From positions 886,100-935,158 of the forward strand of contig NZ_ML123045.1 in the NCBI RefSeq assembly GCF_003846175.1: a stretch of 49,059 nt of DNA, read 5' to 3'. Below the pieces are notes generated by a model, which worked only from the letters and a program-made list of their open reading frames with translations, was not told the DNA's origin and did not search any database. A program made the position numbers and the translations under genes. Source of the DNA: Streptomyces sp. ADI95-17. GTDB lineage: Bacteria; Actinomycetota; Actinomycetes; Streptomycetales; Streptomycetaceae. Below are positions 42,901 to 49,059 of this stretch, in pieces. Numbering within the stretch: the first letter of the stretch is position 1; each line of letters begins with the position of its first letter.

Positions 42901-42993
42901 CCTCCCTTCGCCGGCATGACCCGGATCAGGTTCGTACGGTCGGAGGCCGCCCAGCCTCCCTCTCAGCCCGGTGCGTCCGGGCTCCCGCGAGTG
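42901..42993 (-). promoter_or_regulatory. TPP riboswitch (THI element)
   Basis: Read on the minus strand: CTCGCGGGAGCCC, then CGGGCTGAGAGGGAGGC with the invariant CTGAGA, then GACCGTACGAACCTGATC, CGGGTCATGCCGGCGAAGGGAG. These are the THI-box blocks in the right order and spacing. The element ends about a dozen bases before the thiO ATG, so TPP probably blocks translation initiation. Confidence 0.95.
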
Positions 42994-43049
42994 TTTTACG
43001 TTGGCCACCCTAAACCCAGTCCCGCCGGCCCAGTAAGGGAGCAGTCACC

Positions 43050-43394
43050 GTGGCCCGTTCGCTCGACGGACTCGTCCTGGCCCCGGTCGCCGACCAGGCG
43101 CCCGGCCAGGTCGGTACCCGTACCCGCTTCACGTACCACGAGGGGGACGGCCGGATCTGGGCCGATTACGCGGGCGGTGACGTGGTGCGTGGCCATCTCG
43201 TCGGCACCCGGGACGGTGACACCCTCGACTTCCGGTACGTCCAGCTGAAGCGGGACGGGACGACCTCCTGCGGCCACTGCGTCTCCACCGTCGTCGACCT
43301 CCCGGACGGCCGGGTCCGGCTGGACGAGCGGTGGGCGTGGGAGTCGCAGGAGGGCAGCGGGACGAGCACGGTCGAGGAACTCGCCCTTTCCTGA
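43050..43394 (+). CDS. Conserved hypothetical protein
   Basis: 114 residues, predicted all-beta, with the pattern FTYHEGDGRIWADYAGG, VRGHLVGTRDGDTLDFRY and CGHC near residue 75. This suggests a small beta-barrel with a cysteine pair. No family is recognised with certainty. GGGAG lies nine bases before the GTG. It is divergent from the TPP riboswitch and lies 28 bp before the FAD oxidoreductase. Confidence 0.75.
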   Translation: MARSLDGLVLAPVADQAPGQVGTRTRFTYHEGDGRIWADYAGGDVVRGHLVGTRDGDTLDFRYVQLKRDGTTSCGHCVSTVVDLPDGRVRLDERWAWESQEGSGTSTVEELALS

Positions 43395-43410
43395 CGATCA
43401 ATCAGGTGCT

Positions 43411-43416
43411 TATGGT
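43411..43416 (+). promoter_or_regulatory. Candidate -10 element for a leaderless transcript
   Basis: TATGGT ends six bases before the GTG at 43423; no SD is present. Confidence 0.4.
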
Positions 43417-43422
43417 GTACGG

Positions 43423-44679
43423 GTGAGCGATCAGCAGCAGTCAGAGCAGCCGGACCGGCGGGCAGGACGCCGCGTCGTCGTCGTCGGTGCGGGCATGGCC
43501 GGGGTGCAGACCGCGGTGGCCCTGCGGGAGCAGGGCTTCACCGGCCCCGTCACCCTGATCGGCGCCGAACCGCACCAGCCCTACGACCGGCCCCCGCTGT
43601 CCAAGGCGGTGCTGCTCGGCAAGGCCGAGGACTCAGCCTTCGACATCGACTTCGAGGCGCTGGAGATCGAGCTGCACCTGGGGCGCGAGGTGACCGGTGT
43701 CCGGCCGGACGCGCACGAACTGGACACCCCGGAAGGGCCCGTTCCGTACGACGCCCTGGTGATCGCGACCGGTGCCGAACCGGTCGTCCTGCCCGGCACC
43801 GAGGGCGTTCCCGGCGTCCATCTGCTGCGCACCCTCGACGACGCGGCACGGCTGCGGCCGGTCCTCGACGAGCAGCACCGCGTCGTGGTCGTCGGCGCGG
43901 GCTGGATCGGCGCCGAGTTCGCCACCGCGGCCCGCGCCGCCGGCTGCGCGGTCACCGTCGTCGAGGCCGCCGACCGGCCCCTGGCGGGCGCGATGCCCGC
44001 GGAGGTCGCCGCCCCGATGGCCGCCTGGTACGCGGAGACCGGCGCCGAACTCCTCACCGGGGCCCGGGTCGACCGCATCGAGCCGGGCCGGGTGGTCCTC
44101 GCGGACGGGCGTACCGTCCCGGCCGGAGCGGTCGTCGTCGGAATCGGCGCCCGCCCCGCCACCGGCTGGCTGGCCGGCTCCGGCATCGCGCTCGGCCCCG
44201 ACGGATCGGTGACCGCCGACGGTGCGCTGCGCACCTCGGCGCCCGATGTGTACGCGGTGGGCGACTGCGCCTCGTTCCCCTCCGCCCGGTACGGCGAACG
44301 CCTGCTCGTCCACCACTGGGACAACGCGCTCCAGGGCCCGCGCACCGCCGCCGCCAACATCATCGGCGCGGCGGCCGGCGACGCCCCGGAGCCGGTGACG
44401 TACGACCCCGTGCCGTACTTCTGGTCCGAGCAGTTCGGCCGGTTCGTGCAGTACGCGGGCCATCACGGGAGCGCCGACACCCTGCTGTGGCGCGGCGATC
44501 CGGCCGGACCCGCCTGGTCGGTGTGCTGGCTGCGGGACGACGTGCTGGTCGCGGTGCTCGCCGTCGGGCGGCCGCGCGACCTGGCCCAGGGGCGCAAGCT
44601 CATCGAGGCGGGGGCGCGGCTCGATCCGGAACGGGCCGCCGACCCGGCCGTACCGCTGAAGTCGGCGATCCGTCAGTAG
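43423..44679 (+). CDS. FAD-dependent oxidoreductase (ferredoxin reductase-like)
   Basis: 418 residues. FAD-binding GAGMAGVQTA near residue 24, the flavin-shielding YDRPPLSK, NAD(P)H-binding VVGAGWIGAEFA, FAD motif II YAVGDCASFP, and a C-terminal reductase domain. The architecture is that of NADH:ferredoxin reductases for P450 or dioxygenase systems, but no ferredoxin or P450 partner is adjacent. Probably transcribed without a leader. Confidence 0.88.
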   Translation: MSDQQQSEQPDRRAGRRVVVVGAGMAGVQTAVALREQGFTGPVTLIGAEPHQPYDRPPLSKAVLLGKAEDSAFDIDFEALEIELHLGREVTGVRPDAHELDTPEGPVPYDALVIATGAEPVVLPGTEGVPGVHLLRTLDDAARLRPVLDEQHRVVVVGAGWIGAEFATAARAAGCAVTVVEAADRPLAGAMPAEVAAPMAAWYAETGAELLTGARVDRIEPGRVVLADGRTVPAGAVVVGIGARPATGWLAGSGIALGPDGSVTADGALRTSAPDVYAVGDCASFPSARYGERLLVHHWDNALQGPRTAAANIIGAAAGDAPEPVTYDPVPYFWSEQFGRFVQYAGHHGSADTLLWRGDPAGPAWSVCWLRDDVLVAVLAVGRPRDLAQGRKLIEAGARLDPERAADPAVPLKSAIRQ

Positions 44680-44791
44680 CGTGCCGCAGGGCGTGCGGGG
44701 GTGTCCGGAATGCGGGCAACCCCTTGGACGGCGGCCGGAATTGGTGCACTGTACATCTTTTGGATCACCGACTCGTTCCCGAAGGAAGCAC

Positions 44792-46540
44792 ATGTTCCGA
44801 CACAGATGGGTCCGCGCCCTGCGCCGGATCTCCGTGGTCTCGGCCTCGATAGCCCTGGCCGGCGGCGCCCTCGCCGTTCCGGCCGACGCGGGCAGCGCCC
44901 CGAAGCCCGGCTCCAACCCGGCCGTCGACTACCAGGACCCGGTCGACGCGCTGCCGCCGGTCTCCCGGCCGGACACCGGACACTGCGCGGTCACGGCCGT
45001 CGACCACGAATTCGGCAACACCCTCGGCGGGCCGCCGTACACCACCACGCTCACCCCGCCCGACAAGTGCCAGGGCCCCTGGAACAAGGTCGTTCTCGAC
45101 TGGTCGGCCAGCGTGAAGGGGCGTCAGTACGACCGTCTCGCCGCGGTGTTCGTCGGCGGCGCGGAGATCTTCCGCACCAGCACCGCCGAACCCGACGACG
45201 ACGGCATCAGCTGGCACGTCGCCAAGGACATCACCGACTTCGCGCCGCTCCTGAAGGACCCGCAGAAGCTCCAGCTGGAACTCGGCAACGTTGTCAACGA
45301 CACCTACACCGGTGTCTACAAGGTCAAGCTGACGATCACCTACTACCGGGCCGACAAGCGCCACCCGGCCGCGAGCACGGCCGACCGGATCGTCCCCCTC
45401 GGCGACACCGGGTCCACCGGCGCCCCCTGGATGACCGTCGGCAAGGGCGGCTCCACCAGTACCGACGTCACCTTCCCGCGCAATCTGACCGCCGCCCGGC
45501 TCCAGGTGTACGCCCGCGGCGGCGGCTGCGACGAGCAGTGGTTCGACGCGGTCCCCAGCGACCTCGCCGCCACCGCCCCGGACTACCTCTGCGGCGGCGG
45601 CCCCTACCGCGAGGTGCAGATCGCCGTGGACGGGCGGCCCGCGGGCCTCGCCCAGCCGTACCCCGTGGTCTACTCCGGCGGCATCGTGCCGACCCTGTGG
45701 CGGCCGGTCCCGGCCATCGACCAGTTCAGGACCGAGGCGTACGACATCGACCTCACCCCGTTCGCCGGTGAACTGGCCGACGGCAGGCCGCACGCCATCA
45801 GCATCACCCCGTACGGCGCGGCCGACAGCTGGATCGTCGACGGTTCGCTCTTCCTCCGCACGGACGCGCAGGCGGCCCGGACCGGCGGCAGGGTCACCGT
45901 CGACACCCTCACCGACCGGCCGGTGGTGAAGACCGTCCAGACCCCGCGCGGCGACGGCTCCACCCATGTCGCCGTGTCGACCGGGCGCTCCTGGAAGATC
46001 TCGGGCTACGTCCGGACCTCGAAGGGCCGGGTCACCACCACCGTCGAGCAGAACTTCTCGTACACCAACGAGGACACGGTCTCCAGGACCGGCCAGCAGC
46101 AGACGATGCACCAGCGCGACCACGGCGCCACCACCGTGACGACGAAGACCGGCGCGCGCACCGAGGCCCGGCGGCACGCCTGGTCCTACCCCATCGACGT
46201 CGACATGGACACCCCGCTCTACGGCGACTACAACAACTACGAGCTGAAGGCCGCCGTCACCCAGCGCCGAGTGCTTCTCGACACATCCAGGACGGGCCAC
46301 GCGCAGCGGTGGCGCACGGACGCGGTCACGGACGACACCGTGGACACGACCGGCAGCCTCGCCCGCGAGAACGGCGCGGTCCGGGCCGCGGACGGCGCCT
46401 CGTCCGAGACGTACCGGGGCACCACCGACACCGGGGCCTGCTTTTCGCGGTCCCTGACGACCGCGCACGGCTGGGTCACCGGCGACCGGCAGAGCCACTG
46501 CAGGGTCCCTGACGTGGTCCGCGAGGCCCTGAAGGGCTGA
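44792..46540 (+). CDS. Secreted PNGase A-like protein (peptide N-glycanase family)
   Basis: 582 residues. A Sec signal peptide ends near residue 34 (AVPADAG). The mature protein has two beta-rich halves: an N-terminal block with VVLDWSASVKGRQYDR, VFVGGAEIFRTSTAEP and WHVAKDITDF, and a C-terminal half to residue 582. The pattern matches peptide-N4-(N-acetyl-beta-glucosaminyl)asparagine amidase A, best known from plants and fungi, which removes N-glycans. GAAGGA lies before the ATG. The 112-bp gap upstream has no clear hairpin. Activity is inferred from family alone. Confidence 0.75.
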   Translation: MFRHRWVRALRRISVVSASIALAGGALAVPADAGSAPKPGSNPAVDYQDPVDALPPVSRPDTGHCAVTAVDHEFGNTLGGPPYTTTLTPPDKCQGPWNKVVLDWSASVKGRQYDRLAAVFVGGAEIFRTSTAEPDDDGISWHVAKDITDFAPLLKDPQKLQLELGNVVNDTYTGVYKVKLTITYYRADKRHPAASTADRIVPLGDTGSTGAPWMTVGKGGSTSTDVTFPRNLTAARLQVYARGGGCDEQWFDAVPSDLAATAPDYLCGGGPYREVQIAVDGRPAGLAQPYPVVYSGGIVPTLWRPVPAIDQFRTEAYDIDLTPFAGELADGRPHAISITPYGAADSWIVDGSLFLRTDAQAARTGGRVTVDTLTDRPVVKTVQTPRGDGSTHVAVSTGRSWKISGYVRTSKGRVTTTVEQNFSYTNEDTVSRTGQQQTMHQRDHGATTVTTKTGARTEARRHAWSYPIDVDMDTPLYGDYNNYELKAAVTQRRVLLDTSRTGHAQRWRTDAVTDDTVDTTGSLARENGAVRAADGASSETYRGTTDTGACFSRSLTTAHGWVTGDRQSHCRVPDVVREALKG

Positions 46541-46570
46541 GTCCGGGTATCGGCTGTCGGTGCGGGATGG

Positions 46571-46576
46571 CAGGCT
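46571..46576 (+). promoter_or_regulatory. Candidate -10 element for a leaderless transcript
   Basis: CAGGCT ends seven bases before the GTG at 46584; no SD is present. Confidence 0.3.
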
Positions 46577-46583
46577 TGTCCCC

Positions 46584-46949
46584 GTGACCGAGATTGACGC
46601 AAAGATCGATGCTCTCGTCCCCGCCTGGCTGCACCTGCCCGACATCGCCGAAATGCTCGATGTCCAGGTGACGCGCGTGCGGCAGTTGGTCAAGGAGGGC
46701 CAGCTGATCGCCGTACGACGTGGTGAGAACCGGACGCTCCAGGTGCCTGCCGCCTTCATCGACGGCGACAAGGTGGTCAAGGGCCTCTCCGGCACCCTGA
46801 CGCTCCTGAGGGACGACGGCTACAACGACGAAGAGATGCTTGAGTGGCTCTTCACCCCCGACCCGACCCTGCCCGGCACCCCCGCCCAGGCACTGAGCGA
46901 GAATCGCGGCACGGAGGTGAAGCGCCGCGCCCAGGCGCTCGCCGTCTGA
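46584..46949 (+). CDS. Rv2175c-family DNA-binding protein
   Basis: 121 residues. A winged helix-turn-helix spans about residues 14-65 (WLHLPDIAEMLDVQVTRVRQ, then VRRGENR in the wing), followed by a helical C-terminal domain with LEWLFTPDPTLPGTP. Mycobacterial Rv2175c is a DNA-binding substrate of the kinase PknL, which phosphorylates it near the N-terminus. The kinase homologue here is 6 kb away. GTG 46584 gives MTEIDAKID with Thr2 the only N-terminal threonine. Possibly leaderless. Confidence 0.85.
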   Translation: MTEIDAKIDALVPAWLHLPDIAEMLDVQVTRVRQLVKEGQLIAVRRGENRTLQVPAAFIDGDKVVKGLSGTLTLLRDDGYNDEEMLEWLFTPDPTLPGTPAQALSENRGTEVKRRAQALAV

Positions 46950-46970
46950 CGGCCGGCCGTATGTGAGGGG

Positions 46971-46996
46971 CGGGCCGCGCGAGAGCGCGCGGCCCG
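46971..46996 (+). terminator. Hairpin after the Rv2175c-type gene
   Basis: A perfect 10-bp stem (46971-46980 with 46987-46996) around a six-base loop, 22 bp past the stop. Confidence 0.75.
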
Positions 46997-47054
46997 CGCC
47001 CGCACCGACCGGCGACAACCGCTCCACCACGCTCTCCCAGGGGGGAACCGCACC

Positions 47055-47708
47055 ATGTCCACGCCTCGCGCGCTGCTGTCCGGCGCCCGGCTCTATCTGT
47101 GCACGGACGCCCGCAGGCGCCAGGGCGACTTCCCCGAGTTCCTCGACGCCGTCCTCGCCGCCGGGGTGGACATCGTCCAGCTCCGCGACAAGGGCATGGA
47201 GGCGGCCGAGGAGCTCGACCATCTGGCCGTCCTCGCCGAGGCGTGCCGGCGCCACGGCAAGCTCCTCGCGGTGAACGACCGGGCCGACGTCGCCCATGCC
47301 ATCGGCACCGATGTGCTGCACCTCGGCCAGGGCGACCTGCCGGTGCCCGCCGCCCGCGCCGTCATCGGCCAGGACGTGGTGATCGGCCGCTCCACACACG
47401 CCCGCTCCGAGGTCGACGCGGCCGTCGCCCAGCCCGGCGTGGACTACTTCTGCACCGGCCCCTGCTGGCCCACCCCGACCAAGCCCGGACGGCATGCCCC
47501 GGGCCTGGACCTGGTGCGGTACGCCGCCTCGCTCGACCAGCCGCGGCCCTGGTTCGCCATCGGCGGGATCGACGCCGGCAATCTCGACGAGGTGCTGGAC
47601 GCCGGCGCCCGCCGGGTGGTCGTCGTCCGGGCGATCACCGAGGCCGCCGACCCGGCCGCCGCCACCGCCGGCCTGGCCAGGAGGATCCGGGAGCGCGCCG
47701 CGGCGTGA
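47055..47708 (+). CDS. thiE: Thiamine-phosphate synthase
   Basis: 217 residues, TIM barrel. [10 protein letters not shown] (pyrophosphate-binding Arg/Lys), [24 protein letters not shown] and the phosphate loop [11 protein letters not shown] are present. The usual TGPVFPTPTK reads [10 protein letters not shown]. It joins HMP-PP and thiazole phosphate to form thiamine phosphate. It is not in the thiOSG operon, and no TPP riboswitch was seen upstream. It starts with ATG 47055 after GGGGGGAA. Confidence 0.93.
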   Translation: MSTPRALLSGARLYLCTDARRRQGDFPEFLDAVLAAGVDIVQLRDKGMEAAEELDHLAVLAEACRRHGKLLAVNDRADVAHAIGTDVLHLGQGDLPVPAARAVIGQDVVIGRSTHARSEVDAAVAQPGVDYFCTGPCWPTPTKPGRHAPGLDLVRYAASLDQPRPWFAIGGIDAGNLDEVLDAGARRVVVVRAITEAADPAAATAGLARRIRERAAA

Positions 47709-47841
47709 TCCGGCCGACCGGCCGGAAGCGGTCTCCGGCCGCCCGGAGGCGATATCCGGCCGACTGTCCGAGGGACGGACAAACAACCAGTCAATTCGGG
47801 CAATTCGCGCTGGTCCGGTCCATCGGCCGTCGAGCTCTGGT

Positions 47842-47847
47842 TAACCT
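47842..47847 (+). promoter_or_regulatory. Candidate -10 element for metF
   Basis: TAACCT ends six bases before the ATG at 47854; no SD is present, consistent with a leaderless mRNA. Confidence 0.4.
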
Positions 47848-47853
47848 GCCGGT

Positions 47854-48771
47854 ATGGCCCTTGGCACACCATCCACCAGGACAGATCACGCACGCACGGT
47901 GCGTGAGCTCCTCGCGACCGGCAAGACCTCGTACTCGTTCGAGTTCTGGGCGCCCAAGACCGAGAAGGGCGAGCGGAACCTCTGGAACGCGCTGCGCCGG
48001 GTCGAGGCGGTGCGGCCGAGCTTCGTCTCCGTGACCTACGGGGCCGGTGGCTCCACCCGGGCCGGGACGGTCAAGGCCACCGAGCAGATCGCGGCCGATT
48101 CCACCCTCACCCCGGTCGCCCACCTCACGGCGGTCAACCACTCCGTCGCCGAGCTGCGCAACATGGTCGGGCAGTACGCGGACGCCGGGATCCGGAACAT
48201 CCTCGCCGTGCGCGGAGACCCGCCGGGCGACCCGATGGGCGAGTGGATCGAGCACCCGCAGGGCGTGCGGTACGCGGCCGATCTCGTCCGGCTCATCAAG
48301 GAATCCGGCGATTTCTGTGTCGGCGTCGCGGCATTTCCCGAGATGCACCCGCGATCGACCGACTGGGACACCGACATCCGGCATTTCGTGGACAAGTGCC
48401 GCGCCGGTGCCGACTATGCGATCACCCAGATGTTCTTCAATCCGGAGGACTATCTGCGTATGCGTGACCGGGTGGTCGCTGCGGGTTGCGAAACTCCGAT
48501 CATTCCCGAAGTCATGCCGCTGACCAGCGTCAAACAGTTGGACAGATTTGCGCAGCTCAGCAACGCGTCTTTCCCCTCTTCCCTGAAAGAACGCATCCTC
48601 GCCGCCAAGGACGATCCCGCCGCTGTACGCTCCATTGGCATCGACTTCGCAACGCAGTTCTGCGCGAGGCTGCGATCCGAGGGTGTGCCCGGACTGCACT
48701 TCATCACGCTCAACAACTCGACGGCGACGCTCGAAATCTACGAAAATCTCGGACTGCACAAGCAGTCGTGA
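47854..48771 (+). CDS. metF: 5,10-Methylenetetrahydrofolate reductase
   Basis: 305 residues, FAD-binding TIM barrel. [13 protein letters not shown] carries the catalytic Glu, [10 protein letters not shown] is the folate/FAD loop, HLTAVNHS and [12 protein letters not shown] bind FAD, and [16 protein letters not shown] is typical. It supplies methyl-THF for methionine synthesis. The 145-bp gap upstream contains GC-rich repeats of CCGGCC but no recognised riboswitch. The mycobacterial counterpart is Rv2172c. Confidence 0.94.
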   Translation: MALGTPSTRTDHARTVRELLATGKTSYSFEFWAPKTEKGERNLWNALRRVEAVRPSFVSVTYGAGGSTRAGTVKATEQIAADSTLTPVAHLTAVNHSVAELRNMVGQYADAGIRNILAVRGDPPGDPMGEWIEHPQGVRYAADLVRLIKESGDFCVGVAAFPEMHPRSTDWDTDIRHFVDKCRAGADYAITQMFFNPEDYLRMRDRVVAAGCETPIIPEVMPLTSVKQLDRFAQLSNASFPSSLKERILAAKDDPAAVRSIGIDFATQFCARLRSEGVPGLHFITLNNSTATLEIYENLGLHKQS

Positions 48772-48820
48772 CCGGCCGTACCCGCCGCGACCCGGGGGGT
48801 GGCCGTAGGAGGGGGCGGGC

Positions 48821-49059
48821 ATGGGCTGGACGGTCCTCTACATCGCGTTCGGAATCGTCGCGCTGTGGCTGCTCGGCGAGGTGCTCCTGCAGTACAAGGC
48901 GCGCCTGAGATGGCGTCTGCTCGCCTTCGCGGGCTTCGGCATCGTGGTCGTCGGCGTGCTGATGCCGTCGGTGTTCGTCATCGTCCTCGGCACGATCGCC
49001 TTCGCGACCGGCCAGACGTACGTCACGCTCTCCTTCCGGCGCGGGTTCTCCACCGGCTG
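48821..49059 (+). CDS. Conserved membrane protein (partial at window end)
   Basis: 79 codons are visible before the right edge. Two hydrophobic segments occur at about residues 3-22 and 33-67, the second broken near residue 49, with a KARLRWR loop between them. AGGAGGGGG precedes the ATG. No family is assigned. Confidence 0.7.
   Translation, partial: MGWTVLYIAFGIVALWLLGEVLLQYKARLRWRLLAFAGFGIVVVGVLMPSVFVIVLGTIAFATGQTYVTLSFRRGFSTG

Noticed and set aside
47709..47853. CCGGCC-rich repeats upstream of metF
   Set aside because: Short overlapping GC words without regular spacing or a stable unique stem; ordinary for this base composition.

Overview
The window is high-GC, densely packed chromosomal DNA from an actinomycete, almost certainly Streptomyces or a close relative. 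The evidence is the base composition, frequent GTG starts, the GlkA, MacRS and bacterioferritin genes, a SAM-IV riboswitch, an NlpC/P60 leader RNA and a tryptophan attenuator. Gene order agrees with what I recall of the S. coelicolor SCO2103-SCO2155 core region. I see no phage, transposon, CRISPR array, rRNA or tRNA. Functional calls rest on motifs and family knowledge read by eye; no database search was run.

Layout. (1) Positions 1-6.7 kb hold the terminal respiratory chain: ctaD (3' end), ctaF, then ctaE-qcrC-qcrA-qcrB, with an L,D-transpeptidase lipoprotein and a receiver-like protein inserted between ctaF and ctaE. (2) 6.8-12.5 kb: trpD; a SAM-IV riboswitch with a six-codon ORF ahead of a class V aminotransferase; a rhomboid protease overlapping an AsnC-type RAM-domain protein; and a divergent zinc-ribbon/NYN-domain pair. 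(3) 12.6-20.8 kb, cell envelope: a structured leader RNA and two tandem NlpC/P60 hydrolases, a metallopeptidase-like lipoprotein, a GT-C mannosyltransferase, a GT4 (PimB'-like) glycosyltransferase and a FadD15-like acyl-CoA ligase. (4) 21-28.7 kb: phosphoesterase, SRPBCC protein, ArsA-like ATPase with a degenerate P-loop, DUF5304 protein, glucokinase, EEP-family protein, a membrane protein, an esterase and a PlsC acyltransferase, with two unusual repeat structures in the gaps. (5) 28.8-35.4 kb: MacS/MacR two-component system, a 2-hydroxyacid dehydrogenase, a fused anthranilate synthase under a Trp-codon leader peptide attenuator, and a class II DAHP synthase. (6) 35.5-40.6 kb, metals and signalling: iron-box-controlled bfd facing bfr, a molybdopterin oxidoreductase, a His-rich DUF4396 protein behind a CsoR-type palindrome, endonuclease IV, and a four-PASTA Ser/Thr kinase. 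(7) 40.7-49.06 kb: thiO-thiS-thiG under a TPP riboswitch, an FAD oxidoreductase, a PNGase A-like secreted protein, an Rv2175c-type DNA-binding protein, thiE, metF and a truncated membrane protein.

The set as a whole resembles the mycobacterial Rv2172c-Rv2200c neighbourhood (ctaC/F-qcr-ctaE, trpD, NlpC/P60, pimB', fadD15, SRPBCC, ArsA-like, plsC, aroG, pknL, Rv2175c, metF-like). It therefore looks like an old actinobacterial block joining respiration, envelope lipid/glycan synthesis and aromatic biosynthesis, not a recent island. The most notable non-coding signals are: the SAM-IV leader with its mini-ORF; the trp attenuator whose leader peptide may itself be leaderless; the CsoR-like operator; the palindrome over the ctaE start; a 22-nt x 4 tandem repeat; a 162-nt inverted-repeat element; and a recurrent pattern of -10 hexamers placed 6-8 nt before SD-less start codons.
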